DNA of 64,000 nt from Acidimicrobiia bacterium (GTDB taxonomy: Bacteria; Actinomycetota; Acidimicrobiia; Acidimicrobiales; Poriferisodalaceae): the NCBI GenBank assembly GCA_022820925.1, contig JAJEEO010000009.1, forward strand, positions 43,532-107,531, written 5' to 3'. This document shows positions 1 through 8,774 of the stretch, one piece after another. The notes below the pieces were generated by a model. The model was given only the letters and a program-made list of their open reading frames with translations. It did no database searches and had not been told where the DNA came from. Made by a program: the position numbers and the translations under genes. The number at the start of each line of letters is the position of its first letter. Position 1 is the stretch's first letter.

Positions 1-531
1 GGCGGTGTAGATCATCTCCATCGCCCGCCCCATGCCGACCAGCCGAGGCAGGTGGTAGTGGCCGCCCGAGTCGAGCGCCACGCCCAGGTTCGCGAACGGC
101 GAGCTGAAACGGGCATTGTCGGCCGCGATCACCACGTCGCAGTTCAGGGCGAGACCGAGGCCCACCCCCATCGCTGCGCCGTTCACTGCCGCCACGCTCG
201 GCTTGGCAAACTCCCAGAGCTGTTCGAGGACGGGGGTGATCGTCTGCGAGATGATGGCGTAGGCATCCTCGCCGGGCTCAGCCTCTGACAGGTCGCGGCC
301 CGAGCAGAACGCCCGGCCCGCTCCGGTCAGCAGCAGGCAGCGCACACCGTCGTCGGCTTCTGCGGCCTCGAACGCAGATGACAGCTCGGCCAGCATTGCC
401 TGGTTGGCGGCGTTCATGGCCCGAGGCCGGTTCAGGGTGATCGTGCGGACGCCGCCCTCGTCGCTGACGTCCAGCGTCTCGAAGGCGGGTCGGCCGCCGG
501 TGTTCTCTGGGCTCGTCGTGGACTGGCTCAT
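1..531 (-). CDS. Enoyl-CoA hydratase/isomerase, C-terminus beyond window edge
   Basis: The reverse strand encodes 177 codons starting at an ATG at 531 and running off the left edge. The translation has crotonase features: an oxyanion-hole segment GRAFCSGRDLSE near residue 80 and AAVNGAAMGVGLGLALNCDVV near residue 120, followed by ARFSSPFANLGVALDSGG. Family members hydrate or isomerise enoyl-CoA thioesters in the cytoplasm. The start codon overlaps the stop of the upstream MaoC gene in an ATGA, so the two are translationally coupled and probably act on the same acyl-CoA intermediates. The 3' end is missing, so the exact subfamily is open. Confidence 0.88.
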   Translation of the reverse strand, partial: MSQSTTSPENTGGRPAFETLDVSDEGGVRTITLNRPRAMNAANQAMLAELSSAFEAAEADDGVRCLLLTGAGRAFCSGRDLSEAEPGEDAYAIISQTITPVLEQLWEFAKPSVAAVNGAAMGVGLGLALNCDVVIAADNARFSSPFANLGVALDSGGHYHLPRLVGMGRAMEMIYTA

Positions 532-992
532 CGTGGATCGTCCTCTGGGCGGGTCAGGGCGAACAAGGCCAGGTTCACGCAGGTGAGCACGAGCGTGCCG
601 TTCTGGTTCAGCACCCGCCACTCGATGTGAGCCAGCCCGCCCACCTCGCGTTCTTCCTTCTCGATGATCTCGAGCTCGACGTGGACGGTGTCGCCGATGA
701 ACGTCGGCACCGGGAAGCGCAGGCGGTCCATGCCGTAGTTGGCGATCACGCTGCGGGTGTCGGCCGGCAGCAGCAGACCGCCGGCAATCGCCTGCACCAT
801 CAGCCCGGGAGCGATGCGCTGCCCGAACATCGACTCCGCCGAGGTGACGACGTCGGAGTGCAGCAGGAACCAGTCGCCGGTGAACATGCACCAGTTGACG
901 ACATCGGTCTCGGTGATGGTTCGCGCCCGGGTGACCTGCGTGTCGCCCACCTCGATCTCGTCGAAGTAGCGCATCAGCAACGGTTCTGCCAT
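528..992 (-). CDS. MaoC-like hot-dog dehydratase
   Basis: This is a 154-residue single hot-dog protein. The segment TGDWFLLHSD (Asp40, His45) and the later PGLMVQAIAGG match the MaoC hydratase-2 motif with its catalytic Asp/His pair and following Gly-rich helix. Such proteins hydrate trans-2-enoyl-CoA or related thioesters. It lies directly upstream of an enoyl-CoA hydratase with an ATGA overlap, so a two-gene operon is clear. The Pro that usually precedes the His is replaced by Leu here, so the substrate is not predictable. Confidence 0.85.
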   Translation of the reverse strand: MAEPLLMRYFDEIEVGDTQVTRARTITETDVVNWCMFTGDWFLLHSDVVTSAESMFGQRIAPGLMVQAIAGGLLLPADTRSVIANYGMDRLRFPVPTFIGDTVHVELEIIEKEEREVGGLAHIEWRVLNQNGTLVLTCVNLALFALTRPEDDPR

Positions 993-1080
993 GGTCCCCT
1001 CCCGGTCAGTCCTCGAGTCGGCCGGTGTGTGGCCCCTCAGCTTCGCCTGCGGCGGCGGGTGCGTGCACGGCTCACGCCCG

Positions 1081-2160
1081 CTACAGCGCTGCCACCACGA
1101 CGTCGTCGGGCGACACAGAGATTTCGTCCCCGTCGATCCCCAGCGCTGGGATGGCCGGGAAGTCGAGGCCGACCTCGTCCACGATCGACTTCACTCGCAG
1201 GAACGCACCCCGCCACAGATCGGTGCGCTGGTCTGCGTGGGGCACCGCCAGCCCCGCCCGGCGGGCGAGGTCTTCGAGGCGGTGATGCCACTTCACCCAG
1301 CCGCTCGGCAGATGGCCCCAGAACTGTTCGTTCGGCTCGTCCATGAAGACCGAGAAGTAGGCGTGCGAGCCCACCAGGTTGCGCAGCACTGCCGCCTGCT
1401 CGTCGGGGTCGATGTTGGGCAGGTAGCGGCGCATGTGGTGGGTGGCGAGGCTGAAGTGGCGCGATTCATCACGGGCCACCAGCCGCATCAGCGAGCGCAG
1501 GATCGGATGCGACGAGTCCTGCGCGAGTTGGCCGAACATGAACGTGCCCGCAGCCTCGCCGGCAGCGAAGGCCGACACGATGGTGCCGAAGCGGTAGCGC
1601 TCATGTGCCGACTGGTAGCCCCGCCAGTAGCGGTTGATCTGCGACTGGACCCACGCGATGTTGCGCATGGCCGCACGCTCGAGCTCGTTCGCCGGCGTCA
1701 TCGCGTCGCCGAAGGTCGGGTGCATGGTCCGGCACACCCGCATCGCCATCTCGTCGTGATGGTTCTCGTCGCGTGTCACCGTCACCAGCATCCGCCGAAC
1801 GGCGTCGTGCTCACGCGCCTCAAAGGCGGCGATCAGCGCCCGGGCGAAGGTGAGCACACCGGCGGCTTCGAAGCTGCCGTGCATGGCAAACCAGTAGGCC
1901 AGGCCCAGGCGCTCGTCGGGCGAGAGATCGTCGGGCGCGAGCGCCGCCCAGTCAACCTCGCCGGCCAAGCTGTAGTGCTCACGCTCGGCCCGTTCGTAGG
2001 TGCCCCACAGGCGCTGCGGCCCGCGGTCCCAACTCAGCGGCATGATGCGAGGGCCGTCGTCGTCCAGCGCCGGCGGCCACGCCTCCGCGTCGGATGCGGC
2101 CAAGGCGGCCCAGTCGGCTGCCGCGGCCTCGTTCACGCCGTCGCCTGGCGGCGAGCTCAC
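1081..2160 (-). CDS. Ferritin-like diiron protein (AurF/desaturase type)
   Basis: This is a 359-residue protein starting at a GTG (2160) that overlaps the stop of the EthD gene as GTGA. Two D-E-x-x-H motifs, DENHH (Glu132, His135) and DESRH (Glu232, His235), plus Glu98 and Glu202, give the six-ligand pattern of a ferritin-like diiron site on a four-helix bundle. Relatives include AurF-type N-oxygenases and ACP desaturase-like oxygenases, so an O2-dependent oxidation in a catabolic or lipid pathway is inferred. A longer open frame extends upstream, but it covers the EthD gene and has shadow-like composition. The substrate is unknown. Confidence 0.78.
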   Translation of the reverse strand: MSSPPGDGVNEAAAADWAALAASDAEAWPPALDDDGPRIMPLSWDRGPQRLWGTYERAEREHYSLAGEVDWAALAPDDLSPDERLGLAYWFAMHGSFEAAGVLTFARALIAAFEAREHDAVRRMLVTVTRDENHHDEMAMRVCRTMHPTFGDAMTPANELERAAMRNIAWVQSQINRYWRGYQSAHERYRFGTIVSAFAAGEAAGTFMFGQLAQDSSHPILRSLMRLVARDESRHFSLATHHMRRYLPNIDPDEQAAVLRNLVGSHAYFSVFMDEPNEQFWGHLPSGWVKWHHRLEDLARRAGLAVPHADQRTDLWRGAFLRVKSIVDEVGLDFPAIPALGIDGDEISVSPDDVVVAAL

Positions 2161-2930
2161 CTGTGGTCGACCATCACGTGTTCTTTGGCCAGGAACATCA
2201 CTGAGCGACCGAAGTCGATGAAGTTGGCCTCGTCTTCGTAGGCCCGGCGGGACGCCGCCCGGTTCTCCGGGATCGGGTTGCCCATGGCGCTGCGGTCCAT
2301 CCAGATCTCGGCGTGGCCGGTGTAGGGCTCCACCTTCGATCCTCGTGAGCGGTTGACGGCCGAGGTGAAGGAGTGCTCGTCGGCGTGCACCTGCTGGTAG
2401 CGCAGGATGCCCGACGACTGGGCCTGCCGCCGGATGATCGGCCCGTGGTGGGTGCGCCAGTACCACTGGGCCTCGTCGATGCTCAGCGACGGCAGGTGGC
2501 GGAAGCTGAAGTACAGCTTGACCAGGCTCGACCGCTCGGTGGCCACGATGTTCTCCGGTGTCGGGTTCACCTGGGGGTACTCGTAGCAGTAGTACGCGGA
2601 GGAGTTCTCGATGTCGGCGAAGTTGAGCTCGTCCTCCACCAGCACCCGGTCGAACTCGCGGCCTTCGTCGGTGCGCATCGCGGTGAGCATCGCTTCCTTG
2701 GATTCCCACCACACCTCGGCGACCCCGTCGTAGGGCTCTTCCATCTCGCCGCGCCGGCCCGGCAGGCGGCTGTGGTCGTCGCTGGTGGTGTGCACCTGCA
2801 CGTAGCGCAGGAACTTGGCCGTGGCCGAGTGCGATACCACCAGCGGGCCGTGCACGTTCAGCCAGTAGTCCTGCATCTCCGCCCGGGTCATGCCCTTCTT
2901 GCGCCGCAGCAAGAACGTGAGTCGCAGCAT
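2157..2930 (-). CDS. Tandem EthD-domain protein
   Basis: This 257-residue protein consists of two homologous halves, about residues 1-120 and 135-257. Each begins with a short beta strand followed by a W/Y-x-x-HGP signature (DYWLNVHGPLV and WYWRTHHGPII). This is the EthD ferredoxin-like alpha/beta-barrel fold, first seen in the ethyl tert-butyl ether degradation operon and in dehydratase-like proteins. The start follows the gap to the divergent amidohydrolase, and the stop overlaps the diiron gene, so EthD and the diiron protein are one operon. A role as partner or product-handling protein of the oxygenase is inference. Confidence 0.8.
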   Translation of the reverse strand: MLRLTFLLRRKKGMTRAEMQDYWLNVHGPLVVSHSATAKFLRYVQVHTTSDDHSRLPGRRGEMEEPYDGVAEVWWESKEAMLTAMRTDEGREFDRVLVEDELNFADIENSSAYYCYEYPQVNPTPENIVATERSSLVKLYFSFRHLPSLSIDEAQWYWRTHHGPIIRRQAQSSGILRYQQVHADEHSFTSAVNRSRGSKVEPYTGHAEIWMDRSAMGNPIPENRAASRRAYEDEANFIDFGRSVMFLAKEHVMVDHR

Positions 2931-3119
2931 GGTCCGCCTCCTCCGCCGTCAAGCGATCGAGCTTGGTGGCGACATTAGTTGTGAGCCGTTCCGCGCTCGC
3001 CCGAGCGGCGACCCGCAGTTGGCGGTCCTGGGGCAGTGAACGGCGAGCCCGGAAGTGGTGCAGGGCCGACTGGTAGTTTCGAATCCGGTGCCGGCAGGCA
3101 CCGAGAGGGGGCGCACACC

Positions 3120-4295
3120 ATGCCGATCACCGAGTTCTTTCCCGGGATCAAGATCGTCGACTCCGACACCCACTGGACCGAGCCGCACGACCTGTGGACC
3201 AGCCTCGCCCCGGCGAAGTACCGCGACCTCGTGCCCCAGATCCGCGAGCACGACGGCAAGCGCAAGTGGGTCGTCAACGGCGACATCCCGATCGCGGGCG
3301 ACTCGGCGGTGTCGGCGATCCTGCCCGACGGCGAGAAGATGCTCGGGCTGAAGTTCCTCAAGCACGACATCGAGATGGTGCACGCGGCGTCCTACGACTG
3401 CGATGCCCGCCTCGAGCTGATGGACGCCATGGGCGTCAGCCACGGCATCGTGTACCCCAACGTCGGCGGCTTCGGGAACCAGAACTTCCTCAAGGTGGAG
3501 GACCGGGCGCTGCGCATCGCGTGCGTGGAGATCTACAACGACTGGATGGCCGACCTGCAGGCCCGCTCGGGCGGCCGCATCCTGCCGATGGCGCTGGTGC
3601 CGTGGTGGGACATCGAGGCCAGCGTGCTCGAGGTCGACCGGGCGCACCGCAACGGCGCCAAGGGCATCGTGATGTGCTCGAACCCGCACGATTCGGGCAT
3701 GCCCAACTTCGCCCAGCCCGACTGGCGGCCGTTCTGGGAGATCTGCGAGGCGCTGGAGATGCCGGTCAACTTCCACATCGGCGCGTCGGAGGGCGACATC
3801 GACTGGTCGGGCAAGGTGCCCTATGACACCTGGTCGGGCGATGTGAAGATCTCCCTCGGCGGGGCGGCGATCTTCCTGGGCCAGCTTCGCTGGATGGTGA
3901 ACCTGCTGGTGAGCGACGTGCCCGAGCGCTACCCGAACCTCAACTTCGTGTCGGTGGAGAGCGGCATCGGCTGGATCCCGTTCCTGCTCGACGCGCTCGA
4001 CTACCAGTGCGGCGAGACAGCGCCCGAGCACCTGGCGCACCTGTCGATGAAGCCCTCGGAGTACTTCCGGCGGCAGTTCTACGGCTGCTTCTGGTTCGAG
4101 TCGCAGACGCTGGCGCCGGCGATCGACCACATCGGGGCCACCCAGATCATGTTCGAGACCGACATCCCGCACCCGACGTGCCTGTACCCCCGCAGCGTCG
4201 AGCGGGTGCGTGACGCGATCGGCAATCTGGATGCCGCCACCCAGAAGCGGATCCTGCAGGACAACGCCGCAGAGCTCTACAAGATCGACGTGTAG
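3120..4295 (+). CDS. Amidohydrolase-2 family metal-dependent hydrolase
   Basis: This 391-residue TIM-barrel hydrolase has an early metal-site motif DSDTHW (about residues 14-19), a central NFHIGAS and a C-terminal FETDIPHPTC carrying the conserved Asp. This is the PF04909 family of hydrolases and decarboxylases (ACMSD-like), common in aromatic and xenobiotic catabolism. The ATG at 3120 is preferred over an upstream in-frame ATG because GAGAGGGGG lies about 8 bases before it and conservation begins with PITEFFPG. It is transcribed divergently from the EthD-diiron operon. The substrate is unknown. Confidence 0.87.
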   Translation: MPITEFFPGIKIVDSDTHWTEPHDLWTSLAPAKYRDLVPQIREHDGKRKWVVNGDIPIAGDSAVSAILPDGEKMLGLKFLKHDIEMVHAASYDCDARLELMDAMGVSHGIVYPNVGGFGNQNFLKVEDRALRIACVEIYNDWMADLQARSGGRILPMALVPWWDIEASVLEVDRAHRNGAKGIVMCSNPHDSGMPNFAQPDWRPFWEICEALEMPVNFHIGASEGDIDWSGKVPYDTWSGDVKISLGGAAIFLGQLRWMVNLLVSDVPERYPNLNFVSVESGIGWIPFLLDALDYQCGETAPEHLAHLSMKPSEYFRRQFYGCFWFESQTLAPAIDHIGATQIMFETDIPHPTCLYPRSVERVRDAIGNLDAATQKRILQDNAAELYKIDV

Positions 4296-4361
4296 CGCCC
4301 GGCGGCGACGCTGGGCCGTCAGCAAGGCGGGCGTGCAGCCTGTGCGCTGCCAGCGGCGTGG

Positions 4362-4844
4362 TCAGGCGGCGGGGCGGGCGCCGCGGCTGAGGCAGTCGGC
4401 ACCCCAGCGGGCCATGTCGGCGTCGAGATCGAGCGGGACATTGCGCGGGGCGTCGGCTTCGTAGAGCTCAGGCGGCACCTCCCACATGATCTCGAACTCG
4501 ATGCCGTCAGGGTCGTGGCAGTACAGGCTGCGGCTGACGCCGTGGTTGTTCTCGCCCACCAGCGCACCCATCCCGGCCAGGCGGGTCTTGGCGTCGGCCA
4601 GCTCGGCCAGCGTGGCGACCTCCCAGGCCAGGTGGTACAGGCCAACGTGACGCGCCGGCGCGCCCTCGCCGGCCGCGTCGAACAGCCCGAGCTCGTGGTC
4701 GGTGTTGGAGTCGGGCGATGCCATGAACACCGCTGTGCCGTAGCGGTTCACCACCTCGAGCCCCAGCGCATCGTTGTAGAAGCGCGCCGACGCCTCGGGG
4801 TCGTTCACCCACAGCACCGCATGTCGAATGCCGAGCGTGGCCAT
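4362..4844 (-). CDS. VOC (glyoxalase/dioxygenase) family protein
   Basis: This 160-residue vicinal oxygen chelate protein has two beta-alpha-beta-beta-beta modules: IRHAVLWVNDPEASARFYND at residues 6-25 and a second starting near GLYHLAWEV. Metal ligands of the family are visible as His8, His near residue 74 and the Glu in DGIEFEIMWE. A DPDG motif precedes the last ligand, as in extradiol dioxygenases and glyoxalases. It sits between the amidohydrolase and an acyl-CoA dehydrogenase, 23 bases downstream of the latter on the same strand, so co-transcription is likely. It could be a ring-cleavage, epimerase or glyoxalase-type enzyme. Confidence 0.83.
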   Translation of the reverse strand: MATLGIRHAVLWVNDPEASARFYNDALGLEVVNRYGTAVFMASPDSNTDHELGLFDAAGEGAPARHVGLYHLAWEVATLAELADAKTRLAGMGALVGENNHGVSRSLYCHDPDGIEFEIMWEVPPELYEADAPRNVPLDLDADMARWGADCLSRGARPAA

Positions 4845-4867
4845 GTGACCGATCGTATCGAGGGGCC

Positions 4868-6103
4868 TCAGTTGCGGCGGGCGTCTTTGTAGGGGATGTC
4901 CTTGGCGTCGTCGGGCTCTTTGGGCAGGCCCAGCACCCGCTCGCCGATGATGTTGCGCTGGATCTCGTCGGTGCCGCCGGCGATCGACATGGCCGGGGTG
5001 GACATCAGGATCTCCGACACGATGCCGTCGGCGTTGGAGCCGGGGCCGACGAGCATGCCCATCGAGCCGGCGATCATCGTGTGGGCGATGTGGCAGGCCC
5101 GTGCGGTCACCGACATGTTCAGCTTGGTGAGCGAGCCCTCGGGGCCGGGCGGCTTGCCGGCGGCACGTGCGGCTCGGGCGCGCTGGGTGGTCCACGACGA
5201 GATGCGGCGCAGCGTCTCGACCCGGGCGATCTGCTGGCGGACCACCGGGTCGCTGACCCGGCCCGTGCGCTGCGCTTCGGGCACGACGAGGTTCGCCCGT
5301 CCGGCGCGCTGGGGGTACCACTTGTAGGTGGCGAAGTACTCGTCGCTCTCCTGGCGGGCCCGCTCGACCGTGGGGCCGCCGTCGGCGGGGTAGCGGGGGC
5401 GGCGCGTGGCGACCGCCGCCCGTTCGTGGGTGAGCGTGGTGAGGCCGATGCGCCAGCCGTCGCCCGGGTTGCCGACCAGCTCGTTGCCGGGCACCCGGGC
5501 ATCTTCGAAGAACACCTCGTTGAACGTGGCGTGGCCGTTCATCTGGCGCAGCGGGCGCACCTCCACGCCGGGCTGATCCATCGGGATCAGGAAGTACGAG
5601 ATGCCCTGGTGCTTGGGCACGTCCCAGTTGGTGCGCGCCATCAAGATGCCGAACCGGGCCTTGTGCGCGCCCGAGTTCCACACCTTCTGGCCGTTGACGA
5701 ACCACTCGTCGCCGTCGCGGTCGGCCCGGGTCACCAGTCCCGCCAGGTCCGAGCCGTTGGTGGGCTCGGAGAAGAGCTGGCACCACTTGTGCTCGCCGGT
5801 CAGGATCGGGCGCAGGTGACGCCGCTTCTGGTCGTCGTCGGCGTGGGCGAGCAGCGTCGGCGCCACGAGGTACATGCTGACGCCCGCCGCAACGCCCACT
5901 GCGCCGACTGCGTCGAATTCGCGGGCCACTACGGCGTCCATCGAGGGCGGCAGGCCTCGCCCGTGCCACTCCGTCGGCCACGACGGCGTGCCCCAGCCGG
6001 TGTCGGCCAGCAGGTTGCGCCACTCGATGAGCGGCCGCTCGCGGTGCCAGTGCTCTTCCAGCCACGTCCGGGCTTCGTCGCGAACCTCGTCAACGCTGGC
6101 CAT
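4868..6103 (-). CDS. Acyl-CoA dehydrogenase
   Basis: This 411-residue FAD flavoprotein oxidises acyl-CoA to enoyl-CoA. Visible landmarks are LFSEPTNGSDLAGL (the GS-D substrate/FAD loop near residue 125), VNGQKVWNSGAHKA, and the C-terminal IAGGTDEIQRNIIGERVLGLP. The ATG at 6103 (ASVDEVRDEAR) is preferred because the N-terminal helix of the family begins there; an upstream ATG adds nine Arg-rich residues. It is co-directional with the VOC gene. Its upstream region toward the divergent SDR carries a cluster of inverted and direct repeats, the likely operator. Confidence 0.92.
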   Translation of the reverse strand: MASVDEVRDEARTWLEEHWHRERPLIEWRNLLADTGWGTPSWPTEWHGRGLPPSMDAVVAREFDAVGAVGVAAGVSMYLVAPTLLAHADDDQKRRHLRPILTGEHKWCQLFSEPTNGSDLAGLVTRADRDGDEWFVNGQKVWNSGAHKARFGILMARTNWDVPKHQGISYFLIPMDQPGVEVRPLRQMNGHATFNEVFFEDARVPGNELVGNPGDGWRIGLTTLTHERAAVATRRPRYPADGGPTVERARQESDEYFATYKWYPQRAGRANLVVPEAQRTGRVSDPVVRQQIARVETLRRISSWTTQRARAARAAGKPPGPEGSLTKLNMSVTARACHIAHTMIAGSMGMLVGPGSNADGIVSEILMSTPAMSIAGGTDEIQRNIIGERVLGLPKEPDDAKDIPYKDARRN

Positions 6104-6211
6104 GCGCGCAGCGTAGAACCGCCGCACCAACGCCGCCCAACCCAGCAGCGGCGCGTCGCGATGGGCCTCATGACAGCGCCGTGCAACGAGTCACGATGCG
6201 CGTTATCGAAT

Positions 6212-6287
6212 AACTATTGGTCGCAATGCGACGAATAGTTTTCGTCATGTCGTGACCAATAGTTTTCGTCGCACTACGACGAATAGT
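6212..6287. promoter_or_regulatory. Repeat-rich operator region between acyl-CoA dehydrogenase and SDR
   Basis: AACTATTGGTC (6212-6222) and GACCAATAGTT (6254-6264) form a perfect 11-bp inverted repeat. AATAGTTTTCGTC occurs twice in direct orientation (6234-6246 and 6258-6270), and a third CGACGAATAGT element follows at 6277-6287. The AT-rich elements sit in GC-rich surroundings between divergent genes, as expected for binding sites of a TetR- or LuxR-type regulator. No regulator gene is adjacent; the nearest TetR gene is at 12.3 kb. Confidence 0.6.
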
Positions 6288-6370
6288 GCTGCTGCATGGC
6301 ACCGGGACATTGATCGTGCGGTTCGGCGTTGCTTGTCTCTCGGGGCAAGAGGACACATCGTCCATGGGGT

Positions 6371-6376
6371 TACGTT
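6371..6376 (+). promoter_or_regulatory. -10 box (TACGTT) of leaderless SDR gene
   Basis: TACGTT ends 6 bases before the ATG at 6383, leaving no room for a ribosome binding site. The same TTACGTTGRGCCGRTGGAT arrangement precedes the cupin gene at 8775. Confidence 0.6.
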
Positions 6377-6382
6377 GAGCCG

Positions 6383-7171
6383 ATGGATTTGGGACTGACG
6401 GGCAGGCGCGCCGTGATCACGGGCGCATCGAAGGGCATCGGGCTGGGGTGCGCACTCGCGCTGGCCCGCGAAGGCTGTGATGTCGCATTGGCCGCCCGGT
6501 CGGCCGATGTGCTGGCGCGGGCTGCCAGAGAAGTGCGGGCGGCGGCGCCCGAGGCGGCCGTGACGACGCACGCTGTCGACCTGTCGACGGCCGACGGCCG
6601 CCGGACGCTGCTTGCCGAGACCGGCTGCGACGGCGGCGAGGCCGGGCTGGTGGATATCTGGGTGAACAACGCCGGGGCGATACCTGCCGGCGACATCGTG
6701 ACGGTCGACGACGCCACGTGGCGAGACGCCTGGGACCTGAAGGTCTTCGGTTACATCGACCTGTGCCGGGCCGTGCTGCCGCTGATGACGGCCCGCGGTA
6801 GCGGGGTCATCGTCAACGTGATTGGCGTGGCGTCGCTGCGGCCGCAGCCGTCCTACATCGCCGGCGGGGTGGGCAACAGCGGCCTGGTCGCCATGACCGC
6901 TGCGCTCGGCAGCCACAGCCTGCGTGACGGCGTGCGCGTGGTTGCCGTCAACCCGGGGCTGATCATCACCGACCGGATGGGCGACATGCTGCGTCGCCAA
7001 GCGATCGACGAGCTTGGCGACGAGTCGCGCTGGGAGGAACTGATCCCCGCCGACCCGGCGCCGGGCACGGTGGAGCAGGTAGCCGACGTCGTGGCCTTCC
7101 TCGCATCAGACCGGGCAAGCCACGTGAGCGGAACCTCGATCACCATCGACGGCGGCGCATCCTCCCGCTGA
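6383..7171 (+). CDS. Short-chain dehydrogenase/reductase, atypical active site
   Basis: This 262-residue Rossmann protein has TGASKGIG (residues 13-20), NNAG (95-98) and a C-terminal SGTSITIDGG. The dinucleotide-binding half is therefore intact. The catalytic tetrad is not: Tyr158 is followed by IAGG, so the usual Lys at +4 is Gly, and the usual Ser segment reads NVIG. A subset of SDRs has this YIAG-x-GN pattern, so this is probably a family trait rather than decay. The start at 6383 is set by a -10 box six bases upstream. It is divergent from the acyl-CoA dehydrogenase and may share its operator. Confidence 0.88.
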   Translation: MDLGLTGRRAVITGASKGIGLGCALALAREGCDVALAARSADVLARAAREVRAAAPEAAVTTHAVDLSTADGRRTLLAETGCDGGEAGLVDIWVNNAGAIPAGDIVTVDDATWRDAWDLKVFGYIDLCRAVLPLMTARGSGVIVNVIGVASLRPQPSYIAGGVGNSGLVAMTAALGSHSLRDGVRVVAVNPGLIITDRMGDMLRRQAIDELGDESRWEELIPADPAPGTVEQVADVVAFLASDRASHVSGTSITIDGGASSR

Positions 7172-7254
7172 GACGTCCGCTGCGCGGGGCGGGTTCGGAG
7201 CGGTCGCTAGTGTCCCGCGGCGAGGGGAACTGAGCAGCGCGGCGGGAGGCAGCT

Positions 7255-8673
7255 ATGGACGTGCCCGACTTTCGGACGGTGACGGTGGAGGCGCTGGCGG
7301 CGCAGGTGCGCGACCGGACGCTGAGCGCTGCGGCCGTCACAGAGCATGCGCTGGAGCGGATCGAGGTGCTGAACCCGCAGCTCAATGCGTTCGTGGCGCT
7401 CGATGCGGACAGCGCTCGCTCGCAGGCTGCTGCCATTGACGAGCGGCTCGACGCGGGCGAGGACGTCGGCCCGCTGGCGGGCATTCCGATCGGGGTCAAG
7501 GACTTGGCCGACGCTGCGGGGTTCGTCACCACGCGGGGGGCGATGCACTTGCGTGATTCGCCGCCTGTCGCGGCCGATTCCACCGAGGTCGCCCGCATGC
7601 GTGCTGCTGGGGCAGTGATCCTGGGCAAGACCAACACTCCCGAGTTCGGCTGCATGGGCGACACCTACAACCCGGTGTTCGGTGCCACCTGGAACCCGTG
7701 GAACCTGTCCCGTTCCGCTGGCGGCTCGTCGGGCGGCACTAGCGCTGCGGTGGCGTCAGGCATGGTGCCGGCGGGCACGGGTTCCGATGGCGGCGGCTCC
7801 ATTCGCATCCCGTCGTCGATCTGCGGCATGTCGGGCCTCAAGCCCAGCCACGGACGTGTGCCCAGCGGGCCGCCGCCGCCCGGGCTGTTGGATCTGTCAT
7901 GCGTCGGACCGATGGCACGCCGCATTCGAGACGTGGCCTACTGCCTGGATGCCGTCATCGGCCCACATCCCTCAGACCTGCGCAGCCTGCCGGCGCCCAC
8001 TGAATCGTGGCGCGCTGCGCTCGACGATCCTCCCCTGCCGACACGGGTGCTGTGGGTGCCGTCGTTCGACGGTGACGCGGTGGATTCGGAGATCCTGGCG
8101 AGCTGCGCTGCTGCAGTCGAGTTGCTGGCGGCCGAAGGCGTCGAAGTGGTCGAAGCGGGGACGCTGTTCGACACCGTGTCAGCCGCGTTCGCGCCGCTGT
8201 TCCTCGGTGGGTTGATCGCCCCCGCCTACCGGTCATTGCTGGGCACGCCCGCATGGGACGACGTCACCGACTTGCTCGCCGTGGCCCTCGAGGAAGCTCT
8301 GGAGAACGTGACTGTGGAGGCGATCTCATCGGCTCGCCAGCAGGCCACCGAGCTGTCCATGCAGCTCGGCGAGGCCATGTCGGGCTTCGATGCGATGCTG
8401 CTGCCGACCATGGCGTCGCAGACCCCGGTGGTCGGCGGGGACGGGCTCATCGACGGAGTCGAGACCGAGAACTGGGTGCGGTTCACGCCGCTCGCCAACC
8501 TCACCCGGCGGCCGGCGGGAACGGTGTGCAGCGGGTTCACCGAAGACGGCATGCCGATCGGGCTCGGCGTGCTCGGCCACCAGACCGACGATGTGGGCGT
8601 GCTCCAGACCGTGGCGGTGCTCGAAGACCTGCTCGGGCTCGATCCGATCGCACCCGACATCGACGCCGGCTGA
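7255..8673 (+). CDS. Amidase signature family enzyme
   Basis: This 472-residue amidase has the full Ser-cisSer-Lys triad: Lys82 in GIPIGVKDL, Ser158 in the GGSSGG loop and nucleophile Ser182 in GSDGGGSIRIPSS. The family hydrolyses amides or is recruited to specialised catabolic steps such as biuret or aminomuconate derivatives. GGGAGG lies seven bases before the ATG, so this gene uses a Shine-Dalgarno, unlike several neighbours. It is co-directional with the SDR upstream and the cupin and SDR downstream. The substrate cannot be read from the sequence. Confidence 0.92.
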   Translation: MDVPDFRTVTVEALAAQVRDRTLSAAAVTEHALERIEVLNPQLNAFVALDADSARSQAAAIDERLDAGEDVGPLAGIPIGVKDLADAAGFVTTRGAMHLRDSPPVAADSTEVARMRAAGAVILGKTNTPEFGCMGDTYNPVFGATWNPWNLSRSAGGSSGGTSAAVASGMVPAGTGSDGGGSIRIPSSICGMSGLKPSHGRVPSGPPPPGLLDLSCVGPMARRIRDVAYCLDAVIGPHPSDLRSLPAPTESWRAALDDPPLPTRVLWVPSFDGDAVDSEILASCAAAVELLAAEGVEVVEAGTLFDTVSAAFAPLFLGGLIAPAYRSLLGTPAWDDVTDLLAVALEEALENVTVEAISSARQQATELSMQLGEAMSGFDAMLLPTMASQTPVVGGDGLIDGVETENWVRFTPLANLTRRPAGTVCSGFTEDGMPIGLGVLGHQTDDVGVLQTVAVLEDLLGLDPIAPDIDAG

Positions 8674-8774
8674 GGCTGGATCCGTCGCGCCAGGGCAGAG
8701 CGTCGAGGGACACCCTCCCCCCGACGCCTCCTCGATCCGACCAGATGGCGGCGCCAGAGGGTTACGTTGGGCCG

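Noticed and set aside
2161..2952. Upstream extension of the diiron gene frame
   Set aside because: It covers the EthD gene in another frame and reads as shadow; the GTGA overlap at 2157-2160 gives a better start.
2949..4325. 458-codon open frame antisense to the amidohydrolase
   Set aside because: Composition is His/Val/Arg-rich shadow of the plus-strand gene; no recognisable domain.
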